The notes under the pieces: model-generated | What the model was told of the DNA's origin: nothing | What the model saw: only the letters and a program-made list of their open reading frames with translations | The model's database searches: none | Part shown: positions 1-7,332 of the stretch, piece by piece | Layout of the letters: every line of letters starts with the position of its first letter | Numbering within the stretch: position 1 is the first letter of the stretch | NCBI RefSeq assembly: GCF_046546475.1 | Contig: NZ_JBKGXS010000002.1 | Span: 434,001 to 498,000, forward strand | Reading direction: 5' to 3' | Length of the DNA: 64,000 nt | DNA from: Pseudonocardia phyllosphaerae | Lineage (GTDB): Bacteria; Actinomycetota; Actinomycetes; Mycobacteriales; Pseudonocardiaceae | Made by a program: the position numbers and the translations under genes

Positions 1-60
1 CGCCACGTTCGTGACCACCCGGCCGCACAACGAACGCCTGGTCACGATCCCGGCGATCAC
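1..60 (-). repeat. 63-bp palindromic dispersed repeat, copy 1 (cut by window edge)
   Basis: This is the first copy of a palindromic unit whose arms contain CGTGACCA and TGGTCACG. It matches the copy at 100-162 at 56 of 60 positions, and the window starts about three bases inside the unit. It lies downstream of qcrB in otherwise gene-free DNA. An open frame runs through both copies, but I read the protein repeat as a by-product of the DNA repeat. Confidence 0.75.
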
Positions 61-99
61 CGTCGATCCGCCGCCACCGCACGAACACCTGCCCCCGAA

Positions 100-162
100 G
101 ATCGCCACGTTCGTGACCACCCGGCCGCGCAGCGAACGCCTGGTCACGATCCTGCCGATCAC
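100..162 (-). repeat. 63-bp palindromic dispersed repeat, copy 2
   Basis: This is a full unit in the same orientation as copy 1 and about 102 bp further on. The outer 19-nt arms pair at 16 of 19 positions and enclose a loop with the conserved core CGCGGCCG (read on the minus strand). Its reverse complement agrees with 63334-63396 at about 51 of 63 positions, so the element is present at both ends of the window. Bases 163-272 hold no gene. Confidence 0.8.
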
Positions 163-272
163 GGATCGAACGGGCCGCCGATCAACCCACCCCGTGGCCC
201 GCCCCGGCGAACGACGACGGACCCGCCCCCGGGATACCGGGAACGGGGCCGTCGTCGGAACGGGTGCGGCGA

Positions 273-1991
273 TCAGGGCTGCTGCGGGCGCCCACCGTCG
301 TCGGGGCGGCCGGCGAGCTCGCCCTGCTGCGCGGACTCCAGCTCACGGCGGGCGGCGGCCTCGCGCTCGTCGCGCGCGGCCAGCTCCTGCTCGTGGGCCT
401 CGTGCCGCGCGGCGGCCAGCTCCCGGCTCTCGTCGGCCGGGTCCGGCGTCAGCAGCGAACCGGGGACCGGCTCACCGGCGGAGCCCAGCTGGTTCATCCG
501 CTTCGGCACGGACGCGCCCTGGTACTCCAGCGGGATCGCGTGGCCGTGCGAGTCCACACCGCCGAGGGGCTGGTGCACCTCGATGAACTCGCCGTGCGGC
601 AGCCGCCGGATGACACCGGTCTCGATGCCGTGCTCGAGCACCGCGCGGTCGGACTTCTGCAGACCCAGGCACCAGCGGTAGGTGACCCAGTACATGATCG
701 GCGGCAGGATCAGCAGGCCCAGGCGACCGGCCCACGTCGTCGCGTTCAGCGAGATGTGGAAGAAGAACGAGATCCAGTCGTTGAAGCCGCAGATCACGAG
801 CCACAGGTAGAAGGTGATGCCCATGGCGCCGAGCGCGGTACGGACCGGCACGTCGCGGGGGCGCTGCAGCAGGTTGTGCAGCGCGTCGTCGCCGGTGAAC
901 TTGCGCTCGATCATCGGGTACATCGCGCCGATCACGAACAGCACCGGCAGGAAGCCCGCGGTCGGGATGAACGCGGCCGGGATCGTGTACTTGCCGAACA
1001 GGTAGAACTCCCACGGCGGGAAGATCCGGCCCATGCCCTCGGAGAAGAGCATGTAGAAGTCCGGCTGCGAGCCCGAGGAGATGTGCGCGGCGTCGTACGG
1101 GCCGAGGTGCCAGATCGGGTTCATCTGGAACAGGCCGGCGACCAGCACCAGCACACCTGCGACGATCGCGAAGAACGCGCCGCCCTTCGCCGCGAACTGC
1201 GGGAGGATCCGCACGCCGACGACGTTGTTCTCGGTCCGGCCGGGGCCGGGGAACTGGGTGTGCTTCTGGTACCAGACCAGGCCCAGGTGCACCGCGACCA
1301 GCGCCAGGATCAGGCCCGGCAGGATCAGCACGTGGATGATGTAGAGCCGCGGGATGATCTCGGTGCCCGGGAACTCCCCGCCGAACAGCGCCCACTGCAC
1401 CCAGGTGCCCATGATCGGCACGGTCAGGGTGATGCCCGAGGCGATCCGCAGACCCACACCGGAGAGCAGGTCGTCCGGCAGCGAGTAGCCGGTGAAGCCG
1501 GTGAAGGTGCCCAGCAGGATCAGCACGATGCCGATCGTCCAGTTGGCCTCACGCGGCTTGCGGAACGCGCCGGTGAAGAACACCCGGAGCATGTGCACGA
1601 TCATCGACGCCATGAACAGCAGCGCCGCCCAGTGGTGCAGCTGGCGCATGAACAGGCCGCCGCGGACCTCGAACGACAGCTCGAGCGCCGACTCGTAGGC
1701 GCGCGACATGTGCACGCCGCGCAGCGGGTCGTACGGCCCGTTGTAGACGACCTCGGCCATCGACGGGTCGAAGAACAGCGCCAGGTAGATCCCGGACAGG
1801 ATCAGGATGATGAAGCTGTAGAGGGCGATCTCGCCCAGCATGAACGACCAGTGGGTCGGGAAGACCTTGTTGAACTGCTTCCGCAGGCCCGCGGCCGGGT
1901 GGTACCGCTGGTCGAGCTGGTCGAGGGCCTCGCCGGCCTTCGCGCCGAGCCCGCCACCGGCTGAGGTGGTGGGTGTGGTGATCGCACTCAT
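273..1991 (-). CDS. qcrB: Cytochrome bc1 complex cytochrome b subunit QcrB
   Basis: Membrane cytochrome b of the actinobacterial bc1-aa3 supercomplex; it oxidises menaquinol and passes electrons to the Rieske protein and to haem b. The 572-residue product has the paired haem histidines of helix B (about H119 and H133), a second pair in the helix with HVLILPGLILALVAVH, and a PDFY motif in place of the usual PEWY at the quinol-oxidation site. The last ~50 residues are charged, Ala/Glu/Arg-rich and probably cytoplasmic, as in other actinobacterial QcrB. The ATG overlaps the qcrA stop (ATGA), so it is the last gene of ctaE-qcrCAB and translationally coupled. In mycobacteria this subunit is the target of telacebec-type inhibitors. 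Confidence 0.97.
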   Translation of the reverse strand: MSAITTPTTSAGGGLGAKAGEALDQLDQRYHPAAGLRKQFNKVFPTHWSFMLGEIALYSFIILILSGIYLALFFDPSMAEVVYNGPYDPLRGVHMSRAYESALELSFEVRGGLFMRQLHHWAALLFMASMIVHMLRVFFTGAFRKPREANWTIGIVLILLGTFTGFTGYSLPDDLLSGVGLRIASGITLTVPIMGTWVQWALFGGEFPGTEIIPRLYIIHVLILPGLILALVAVHLGLVWYQKHTQFPGPGRTENNVVGVRILPQFAAKGGAFFAIVAGVLVLVAGLFQMNPIWHLGPYDAAHISSGSQPDFYMLFSEGMGRIFPPWEFYLFGKYTIPAAFIPTAGFLPVLFVIGAMYPMIERKFTGDDALHNLLQRPRDVPVRTALGAMGITFYLWLVICGFNDWISFFFHISLNATTWAGRLGLLILPPIMYWVTYRWCLGLQKSDRAVLEHGIETGVIRRLPHGEFIEVHQPLGGVDSHGHAIPLEYQGASVPKRMNQLGSAGEPVPGSLLTPDPADESRELAAARHEAHEQELAARDEREAAARRELESAQQGELAGRPDDGGRPQQP

Positions 1992-3124
1992 GTCGTCTTC
2001 GGCCTCTCCCAGAACGCGGGTCCGACGGGCTCGACGAAGTCACTCACGGCGACGAAGTAGCCCTCTTCGTTCACCTTGATCGGCAGCTGCGGAAGCGGCC
2101 GGGCAGCGGGCCCGAAGACGGGCTCGGCGTCCTTGGTCGCCAGGAACTGCGACTGGTGGCACGGGCACAGGATGCGGTTGTCCTGGGCCTGGAACAGCGA
2201 CGTCGGGCAGCCGAGGTGCGTGCAGATCTTCGACCAGGCGTAGTACTCGCCGTAGTTGAAGTTCTCCTGTCCCGGGCGGGACTCGACGACGGTGCCCGGC
2301 CGGAGCCGGATCAGCATGACGGGCGCGTCCGAGGCACGCTGCGCCTTGAGCAGCTCCTCGTCGTTGCCGCGCTCGCTCTCCCGGTACGGGAAGACCGTCA
2401 TCATCGCACCGGGCTCCATGTCCTCGGGCCGCACTCTCGCGATCTCGCCCAGGATACCGGTGTCCGTGCGCAGGTACACGGTTTCGTTGCCCTCCGGACG
2501 CCACCCGGTGTGCCACAGCGGCGAGTTGTCGCCCTCGGCCCACGGGTTCCGGATGATGCCGCCGAGCGCGATGACACCGGTACCGATGCCCAGCGCCCCC
2601 GCGGCGAGGCCGGCCGAGCGCTGGATCATCTTGCGCCGTCCCAGCGTCGACTTGTTCCCGGCGTCGGCCAGCTGCGCCAGGATCGTGCGGCGGTCGACGT
2701 CGTCGGACGCCCCGCCGTGCCGCTGCTGGACCGACACCTCGTCGGGCAGCAGCTTCTTGACGGCCTGGATGACCGCGATCCCGAGCGCCAGGATCGAGAA
2801 GCCGAAGAAGAACCCGATGACCGGGGTGTAGAGCGAGTACACGAAGTAGCCGGGCTCGCCGACGTTCTTGTACTCCCACGGCCACCAGATGAAGGCCACG
2901 ATGAAGCCCAGCCCGGACAGGGCCGAGATGACGAACCACAGCGCGACCGACCGCTCGGCGCGCTTCTCCGCCCGCGTCCCCTCGATCGGGAACTTGGGCG
3001 TGTTGTGCACGACGTCGACGTCGTCCAGCTCGCCCGCGAGGCGGGCCAGCTCGTCGGGCGACATCGCGTCGAGCTCGGCCTGGGTGGGCCGCTTGCCCGA
3101 CCCGGTGCTGACGTCGCTGCTCAA
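1988..3124 (-). CDS. qcrA: Cytochrome bc1 complex Rieske iron-sulfur subunit QcrA
   Basis: 2Fe-2S subunit that carries electrons from menaquinol to the dihaem cytochrome c. The 378-residue protein has the actinobacterial form: a long N-terminal part with three hydrophobic segments, then a C-terminal Rieske fold with CTHLGC at about residue 301 and CPCH at about 320, which supply the two Cys and two His cluster ligands. The start is a TTG that overlaps the qcrC stop (TTGA). I accept it because the next in-frame ATG would cut the conserved N-terminus and because the other junction in this operon overlaps in the same way. Confidence 0.96.
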   Translation of the reverse strand: MSSDVSTGSGKRPTQAELDAMSPDELARLAGELDDVDVVHNTPKFPIEGTRAEKRAERSVALWFVISALSGLGFIVAFIWWPWEYKNVGEPGYFVYSLYTPVIGFFFGFSILALGIAVIQAVKKLLPDEVSVQQRHGGASDDVDRRTILAQLADAGNKSTLGRRKMIQRSAGLAAGALGIGTGVIALGGIIRNPWAEGDNSPLWHTGWRPEGNETVYLRTDTGILGEIARVRPEDMEPGAMMTVFPYRESERGNDEELLKAQRASDAPVMLIRLRPGTVVESRPGQENFNYGEYYAWSKICTHLGCPTSLFQAQDNRILCPCHQSQFLATKDAEPVFGPAARPLPQLPIKVNEEGYFVAVSDFVEPVGPAFWERPKTT

Positions 3125-4002
3125 CTCTTCGCCCCCAACCAGATCGCGAACCCGACCAGAGCGCTGATGACGACGGCGAAGATGAAGATGCCCTCCGCCG
3201 TCGGCCCGAGGCCCAGCAGCTCGTTACCGCCCGGGTTGTTCGTGCCGTTCACCGACTTGACGTAGGCGATGATGTCCTTCTTCTCCTGCGGCGTGAGCTG
3301 CTGGTCGGAGAAGCGCGGCATGTTCTGCGGGCCGGTCAGCATCGCGGTGTAGATCTGCTCCTCGCTGGCGGGCTCCAGCGCCGGGGCGTACTTGCCGGAG
3401 GACAGCGCGCCGCCCACACCGGTGAAGTTGTGGCAGGACGCGCAGTTCAGCCGGTACAGCTGGCCGCCGCGGCCGGGGTCGTCGCCCTGCAGGGCCTGCC
3501 CACGCTGCTCCGGCGCGACCGGGCCGCCGCCGTTGGCCTGGATGTAGGCACCGAGCGCCTGCAGGTTCGCCTGGCCCTCGGCGGTCTCCGGGTCGAAGAC
3601 CGGCAGCGGGTGCTTGCGCATGGCCTGCGCCTCCTGGCGGGCCATCGGCATGCGGCCCGAGGAGACCTGGAAGTAGACGGCCGCGTCGCCGACGCCGATC
3701 AGGCTCGGACCGCGGTCCTTCACACCCTGCAGGTTCGCCCCGTGGCAGGTGATGCAGGTGTTGTTGTAGAGCTCCTCGCCCTTGGCGACGAGCGCCGCGT
3801 CCGGCTGCGCCTGGGCGTACTCGCCCTGCGGCGCGAACGCGGAGTACAGGAAGCCGACCGTGAGCAGGCCCAGCCCGATGGCCAGGGCGCCCGCGACGCG
3901 GCGGCGCAGCTTGCCGTGCGGCCGCGCGGCCCGGTCACGGCCGCCGGACGGCCGTTCCGGTGGTGGGTTCTGGGCGACGGCGCCCTCGGGGTTCTCTGTC
4001 AT
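3121..4002 (-). CDS. qcrC: Cytochrome bc1 complex dihaem cytochrome c subunit QcrC
   Basis: Membrane-anchored dihaem cytochrome c that hands electrons straight to the aa3 oxidase; actinobacteria of this kind lack a soluble cytochrome c. After a basic N-terminus and a hydrophobic anchor come two c-type haem sites, CITCH (about residue 83) and CASCH (about residue 190), each with a downstream Met-containing stretch. A C-terminal membrane helix follows (FIFAVVISALVGFAIWLG). I place the start at ATG 4002 (MTENPEG); an in-frame TTG at 4020 would add six residues. The gene is second in the ctaE-qcrCAB operon, 64 nt after ctaE. Confidence 0.95.
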   Translation of the reverse strand: MTENPEGAVAQNPPPERPSGGRDRAARPHGKLRRRVAGALAIGLGLLTVGFLYSAFAPQGEYAQAQPDAALVAKGEELYNNTCITCHGANLQGVKDRGPSLIGVGDAAVYFQVSSGRMPMARQEAQAMRKHPLPVFDPETAEGQANLQALGAYIQANGGGPVAPEQRGQALQGDDPGRGGQLYRLNCASCHNFTGVGGALSSGKYAPALEPASEEQIYTAMLTGPQNMPRFSDQQLTPQEKKDIIAYVKSVNGTNNPGGNELLGLGPTAEGIFIFAVVISALVGFAIWLGAKS

Positions 4003-4066
4003 CGCTCGGTGGTCTTCCAACCTCGACGTCGTGGCGGGTGTGGCGATTCGGGAAGCAGCGGGACGG

Positions 4067-4675
4067 CTAGCGGATGAAGTAGATGACGGCGAACAGGCCG
4101 ATCCAGACGACGTCGACGAAGTGCCAGTAGTACGACACGACGATCGCGGCGGTGGCCTGAGCAGGGGTGAACTTGCTGAGCGTCGTCCGGATCAGCAGGT
4201 AGACGAACGCGACGAGCCCGCCGACGACATGCAGGCCGTGGAAGCCGGTCGCCATGTAGAAGACCGTGCCGTAGGTCGAGGACGCCATCGTCGTCCCGCC
4301 CTCGATGAGGTGGCGGTACTCGTTCGCCTGGCCGATGACGAAGAACGTGCCCATCAGCAGGGTCAGCACGTACCAGCGGCGGAGGCCGAAGACGTCTCCT
4401 CGCTCGGCGGCGAACACGCCGAACTGGCAGGTGAACGAGGACGCCACCAGCACGATCGTCACGACGAGCGCGTACGGGACGTCGAGCTCGGTGGGGGGCG
4501 TCGGCCACGGGCCGGCGTTCTGGGCCCGCGCGGTGAAGTACATCGCGAACAGCCCGGCGAAGAACATCAGCTCGCTGGAGAGCCAGACGATCGTGCCGAT
4601 GCTGACCAGGTTCGGTCGGTTCAGCGAATGGATCCGCGCGCTGATGTTGGGTGCGGCTGTCGTCACGGTTCGCAT
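4067..4675 (-). CDS. ctaE: Cytochrome c oxidase subunit III CtaE
   Basis: Subunit III of the aa3-type terminal oxidase, a membrane protein that stabilises the catalytic core in the bc1-aa3 supercomplex. The 202-residue product has five hydrophobic helices and family-typical stretches such as GFHGLHVVGGL and SYYWHFVDVVWIG near the C-terminus. The chosen start is ATG 4675 (MRTVTTAAPNIS); the open frame extends upstream but without conserved sequence. First gene of ctaE-qcrCAB. The trpD-ctaE-qcrCAB neighbourhood matches the order known in M. tuberculosis (Rv2192c-Rv2196). Confidence 0.95.
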   Translation of the reverse strand: MRTVTTAAPNISARIHSLNRPNLVSIGTIVWLSSELMFFAGLFAMYFTARAQNAGPWPTPPTELDVPYALVVTIVLVASSFTCQFGVFAAERGDVFGLRRWYVLTLLMGTFFVIGQANEYRHLIEGGTTMASSTYGTVFYMATGFHGLHVVGGLVAFVYLLIRTTLSKFTPAQATAAIVVSYYWHFVDVVWIGLFAVIYFIR

Positions 4676-4816
4676 TATGACCCCACGCGAACTTCTACAG
4701 CCTGTCGGGCTCCCGGTTCGCACGTCACGATCGGCGAACGGCATGCGTGATCGACTTCGTGTCGGAACGCAACGGCGGCCGAGGGCACGACGTTCGAGGG
4801 CGCCGAGGAGTTCCCC

Positions 4817-4822
4817 TAGTAT
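4817..4822 (+). promoter_or_regulatory. -10 element of a leaderless start (TAGTAT)
   Basis: TAGTAT fits the actinobacterial TANNNT consensus and ends 7 nt before the GTG at 4830. That places transcription initiation at or next to the start codon. A GAGGAG further upstream is too distant to act as a ribosome site for this GTG. Confidence 0.5.
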
Positions 4823-4829
4823 CGCCGGT

Positions 4830-5276
4830 GTGGCGAGCCGAACAGGTACCGACAGCGCCGGCACGGCGGCCGGGACCAGCACGATCCTGGTCTACAGCCA
4901 TCGTCCCGAGGTGCGCGAGAGCATCATCGAGGCCGTCGGGCGCCGTCCCGCGCCGGACGTGGGCCGGGTGCGTTACGTCGAGGCGTCCGGGATCGCCGAG
5001 GTCCTCGCGGCCTGCGACGCAGGCGAGGCCGACCTGCTGGTGCTCGACGGCGAGGCGCAGCCGACCGGTGGCATGGGTGTGGCCAAGCAGCTGCACCACG
5101 AGGTCACCGACTGTCCGCCGATCGTGCTGACCGTGCGCCGCCGCGACGACCGCTGGCTGGCCACCTGGTCCGAGGCCGACGCGGTGCTGGTGCACCCGCT
5201 GGACCCGATCGAGGCCGCCGAGGTCGTCGCCCAGGTGCTGCGCGACCACCGCGCAGGCGCCGTCACCCCGGGCTGA
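4830..5276 (+). CDS. Receiver-like (response-regulator fold) protein upstream of trpD
   Basis: A 148-residue protein beginning at GTG 4830. After a short Ser/Thr/Gly-rich N-terminus, the segment TILVYSHRPEVRESI starts a CheY-like alternating beta/alpha pattern: DLLVLDGEAQPTGGMGVAKQ resembles the phospho-acceptor strand and PPIVLTVRRRDD the following Thr/Ser strand. No output domain follows. Genes of this kind sit directly before trpD in many actinobacteria. It ends 5 nt before the trpD GTG, so the two are probably co-transcribed. Whether it is phosphorylated cannot be told from sequence; the partner is unknown. Confidence 0.7.
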   Translation: MASRTGTDSAGTAAGTSTILVYSHRPEVRESIIEAVGRRPAPDVGRVRYVEASGIAEVLAACDAGEADLLVLDGEAQPTGGMGVAKQLHHEVTDCPPIVLTVRRRDDRWLATWSEADAVLVHPLDPIEAAEVVAQVLRDHRAGAVTPG

Positions 5277-5281
5277 GCGCC

Positions 5282-6328
5282 GTGGGCGAGCAGGACACGA
5301 CGTGGCCCGCGCTGATCGGGCGGCTGATCCGCGGCGAGGACGTCGGCGACACCGAGACCACCTGGGCGATGGACCGGGTCTTCGCCGGTGAGGCCACGCC
5401 CGCGCAGTTCGCCGGGTTCCTGGTGGCGTTGCGCGCCAAGGGCGAGACGGCCGCCGAGATCTCCGGCATGGCCGACGCGATGCTGCTGCACGCGCTGCGG
5501 GTCGAGGTGCCGGGCCGCGCGCTCGACGTCGTCGGGACCGGGGGCGACCAGGCACACACGGTGAACATCTCGACGATGTCGGCGATCGTCGCCGCGGCCG
5601 CCGGGGCGCCGGTGGTCAAGCACGGCGGGCGGGCCGCGTCGTCGTCGTCGGGGACCGCGGACGTGCTCGAGGCACTCGGCGTGACGATCGAGCTGGGCCC
5701 GGCCGCCGTCGAACGCTGCGTGGCCGAGCTGGGCATCGGGTTCTGCTTCGCGCCGGCGTTCCACCCGGCGATGCGCTACGCCGGTGGGGTGCGCCGCGAG
5801 CTCGGCGTGCCGACCGCGATGAACGTGCTCGGGCCGCTGTCGAACCCGGCGCAGCCCGCGGCCGGGCTGATCGGCTGCGCGGACCTGCGGCTGGCCCCGG
5901 TGATGGCCGAGGTGTTCGCCCGGCGGGGCCGGTCGGCGCTGGTCGTGCGCGGTGACGACGGCCTCGACGAGCTGACCACGACCACGACCAGCCGGGTGTG
6001 GGTCGCCGAGGGCGGGCAGGTCCGCGAGACCGTGCTGGACCCGGCCCCGCTCGGGGTGCGCCCGGCGACCGCGGAGGACCTGCGCGGCGGGTCGCCGGAG
6101 TACAACGCCGACGTGGTGCGCGACCTCGTGGCAGGCAAGCCCGGCCCGGTCCGCGACGCGGTGCTGCTCAACGCCGCGGGCGCGCTGGCCGCGCACCGCG
6201 GCGTGACCGGGGATCTCACCGAGGCCGTCGCGGGCGGCCTGGACGCCGCGGCTCGCGCCCTGGACTCGGGTGCGGCGGCGGAGCTGCTGGCCCGGTGGGC
6301 GGCATTGTCGACCGAGCTGGGCCGATAG
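5282..6328 (+). CDS. trpD: Anthranilate phosphoribosyltransferase TrpD
   Basis: Transfers phosphoribose from PRPP to anthranilate, the second committed step of tryptophan synthesis. The 348-residue length is normal. It contains the PRPP/Mg loop GTGGDQAHTVNIST (about residues 81-94) and the glycine/serine-rich KHGGRAASSSSGTADVLE that binds the phosphoribosyl group. The GTG start is 5 nt after the receiver-like gene. No other trp gene is in the window, as in mycobacteria where trpD also stands apart beside ctaE. Confidence 0.95.
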   Translation: MGEQDTTWPALIGRLIRGEDVGDTETTWAMDRVFAGEATPAQFAGFLVALRAKGETAAEISGMADAMLLHALRVEVPGRALDVVGTGGDQAHTVNISTMSAIVAAAAGAPVVKHGGRAASSSSGTADVLEALGVTIELGPAAVERCVAELGIGFCFAPAFHPAMRYAGGVRRELGVPTAMNVLGPLSNPAQPAAGLIGCADLRLAPVMAEVFARRGRSALVVRGDDGLDELTTTTTSRVWVAEGGQVRETVLDPAPLGVRPATAEDLRGGSPEYNADVVRDLVAGKPGPVRDAVLLNAAGALAAHRGVTGDLTEAVAGGLDAAARALDSGAAAELLARWAALSTELGR

Positions 6329-6344
6329 CCCGGCGGTCCGGAGG

Positions 6345-6623
6345 TCAGTCGAGCCCGATGGAGTACGCGGCGTCGGTGTCGGCCTTGGAGTAGGACCGGA
6401 AGGCGATGTGGGTGTCGGTGCCCACGACACCGTCGACCTTGCTCAGCTTCCCGGCGATGACGTCGGCCAGCTGCTCGTGCTCGCGGACCCGGACGATCGC
6501 GACCAGGTCGACGTCGCCTGCGCAGGAGTAGACCTCGGCGACGCCGTCGAGGTCGGCGATCGCCTGCGCGGTCTCCGGGATCCGGTCGGCGGCGGTGTGC
6601 ACCAGGACGAACGCGGTGATCAC
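6345..6623 (-). CDS. Stand-alone Lrp/AsnC ligand-binding (RAM) domain protein
   Basis: A 92-residue protein consisting only of the ACT-like RAM domain found at the C-terminus of Lrp/AsnC regulators, with no DNA-binding helix-turn-helix. The segments AFVLVHTAADRIPETAQAI, CAGDVDLVAIVRVREHEQL and the terminal KVDGVVGTDTHIAF fit the beta-alpha-beta-beta-alpha-beta pattern. The GTG start at 6623 follows a GAGGGAG ribosome site. Such stand-alone domains bind amino acids and form oligomers with full-length Lrp proteins; the ligand here is unknown. It converges with trpD, with a 16-nt gap. Confidence 0.85.
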   Translation of the reverse strand: MITAFVLVHTAADRIPETAQAIADLDGVAEVYSCAGDVDLVAIVRVREHEQLADVIAGKLSKVDGVVGTDTHIAFRSYSKADTDAAYSIGLD

Positions 6624-6767
6624 GGGGCTCCCTCGGGTCGGCGGGGCTGTCCGGACCAGGCTAGTGCGGCGGCGTCCCGGGCCGCAGGACGGCGCCGGAC
6701 GTGGTGTCGCGCAGCCGTTGCCGCCCGTTCACCCGCGCCGTGTGGCGCACGCCGCAGCCCCCTCTGC

Positions 6768-6773
6768 TACGCT
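6768..6773 (+). promoter_or_regulatory. -10 element (TACGCT) for a leaderless leader ORF
   Basis: TACGCT lies six nucleotides before the ATG at 6780, so the transcript probably begins at the start codon. The sequence also allows an in-frame GTG at 6774. Confidence 0.5.
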
Positions 6774-6779
6774 GTGATC

Positions 6780-6872
6780 ATGCGCACCGTCGGGCTCACC
6801 TCCACCGAGCTCTCCCTCACGCTGCGCGCAGCGCTCCCGGCACTCGCGGTAGTAGCACTGCGCGTCGGCTGA
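6780..6872 (+). CDS. Putative 30-aa leader peptide, Leu/Val/Ala-rich
   Basis: A 30-codon ORF with no ribosome site but with a -10 hexamer at leaderless spacing. The peptide (MRTVGLTSTELS..., ending ALAVVALRVG) has seven Leu and four Val, concentrated towards its end. Its last three codons and stop lie in and next to the left arm of a perfect 10-bp hairpin (6860-6890), the arrangement expected of an attenuator. The next gene encodes a small ACT-like domain. I infer branched-chain amino-acid attenuation, but no synthesis gene is present to confirm it. Confidence 0.45.
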   Translation: MRTVGLTSTELSLTLRAALPALAVVALRVG

Positions 6873-6890
6873 TCCAGGCCGCCGACGCGC
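6860..6890 (+). terminator. Attenuator-like hairpin overlapping the leader ORF end
   Basis: The arms GCGCGTCGGC and GCCGACGCGC are perfectly complementary (10 bp) with an 11-nt loop. The left arm covers the last codons of the leader ORF, so a ribosome paused there would open the stem. No U-run follows, which is common for actinobacterial terminators. Confidence 0.5.
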
Positions 6891-7008
6891 CCGCCGTACC
6901 CCGGCACCCCTCCCCTCCTCCCACGCACAACCCGCGTCCGAGGACCCATCGAGACCTGGCTCGCGTTCAGAGATCCGTTCTTCTCGCAACGCATGGAGCC
7001 CGATCACC

Positions 7009-7317
7009 ATGAGCATCACCATCGACCGCCCCGCCACGATCGCCTTCCCGGCCACCTCGGGCACGCCCGCGGACATCGCCTCCCGGATGCCGCGCCGGCA
7101 CACCGTCGTCACCGACGACGGCCTCGCCGGGGCCATGCTCGTCGCCAACGCGCTGCAGTCCTGCGGGCGCACGGTCCGCGAGTTCGCCGTCGACGTCCGC
7201 GAGGGCGTTCCCTACGGCTCGGTCACCTGCACGCTGTCGATGACCCCGGCCGAGACCGAGGAGTTCTGCGACCGGCTGCGCACGCTGCCCTGCGTCCTCG
7301 CGGTCGACCCGTACTGA
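7009..7317 (+). CDS. Small ACT-like domain protein
   Basis: A 102-residue protein of unknown function starting at ATG 7009, ten nt after a GGAG. From residue ~30 the sequence follows an ACT-like pattern: HTVVTDDGLAGAMLVANALQ (strand then helix), REFAVDVREGVPYGSVTCTL (two strands), MTPAETEEFCDRLRTLP (helix) and CVLAVDPY (strand). No enzyme domain is attached. By analogy with regulatory ACT subunits it may sense an amino acid, which fits the leader ORF upstream. The 136-nt stretch between the two ORFs is C-rich and has no other gene. Confidence 0.6.
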   Translation: MSITIDRPATIAFPATSGTPADIASRMPRRHTVVTDDGLAGAMLVANALQSCGRTVREFAVDVREGVPYGSVTCTLSMTPAETEEFCDRLRTLPCVLAVDPY

Positions 7318-7332
7318 GACCCGGTTGCGGGC

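Noticed and set aside
11..586. A protein with repeated VTTRP...ERLVTI segments at the left edge
   Set aside because: The repetition comes from the 63-bp palindromic DNA element, which occurs again at 63334 outside any gene; the downstream part is an antisense shadow of qcrB.
264..1964. A 566-codon open frame antisense to qcrB, and similar long antisense or shifted frames over most genes
   Set aside because: At this GC content stop codons are rare in several frames. The frames have Arg/His/Asp/Val-rich compositions, no family motif, and lie opposite genes with clear motifs.
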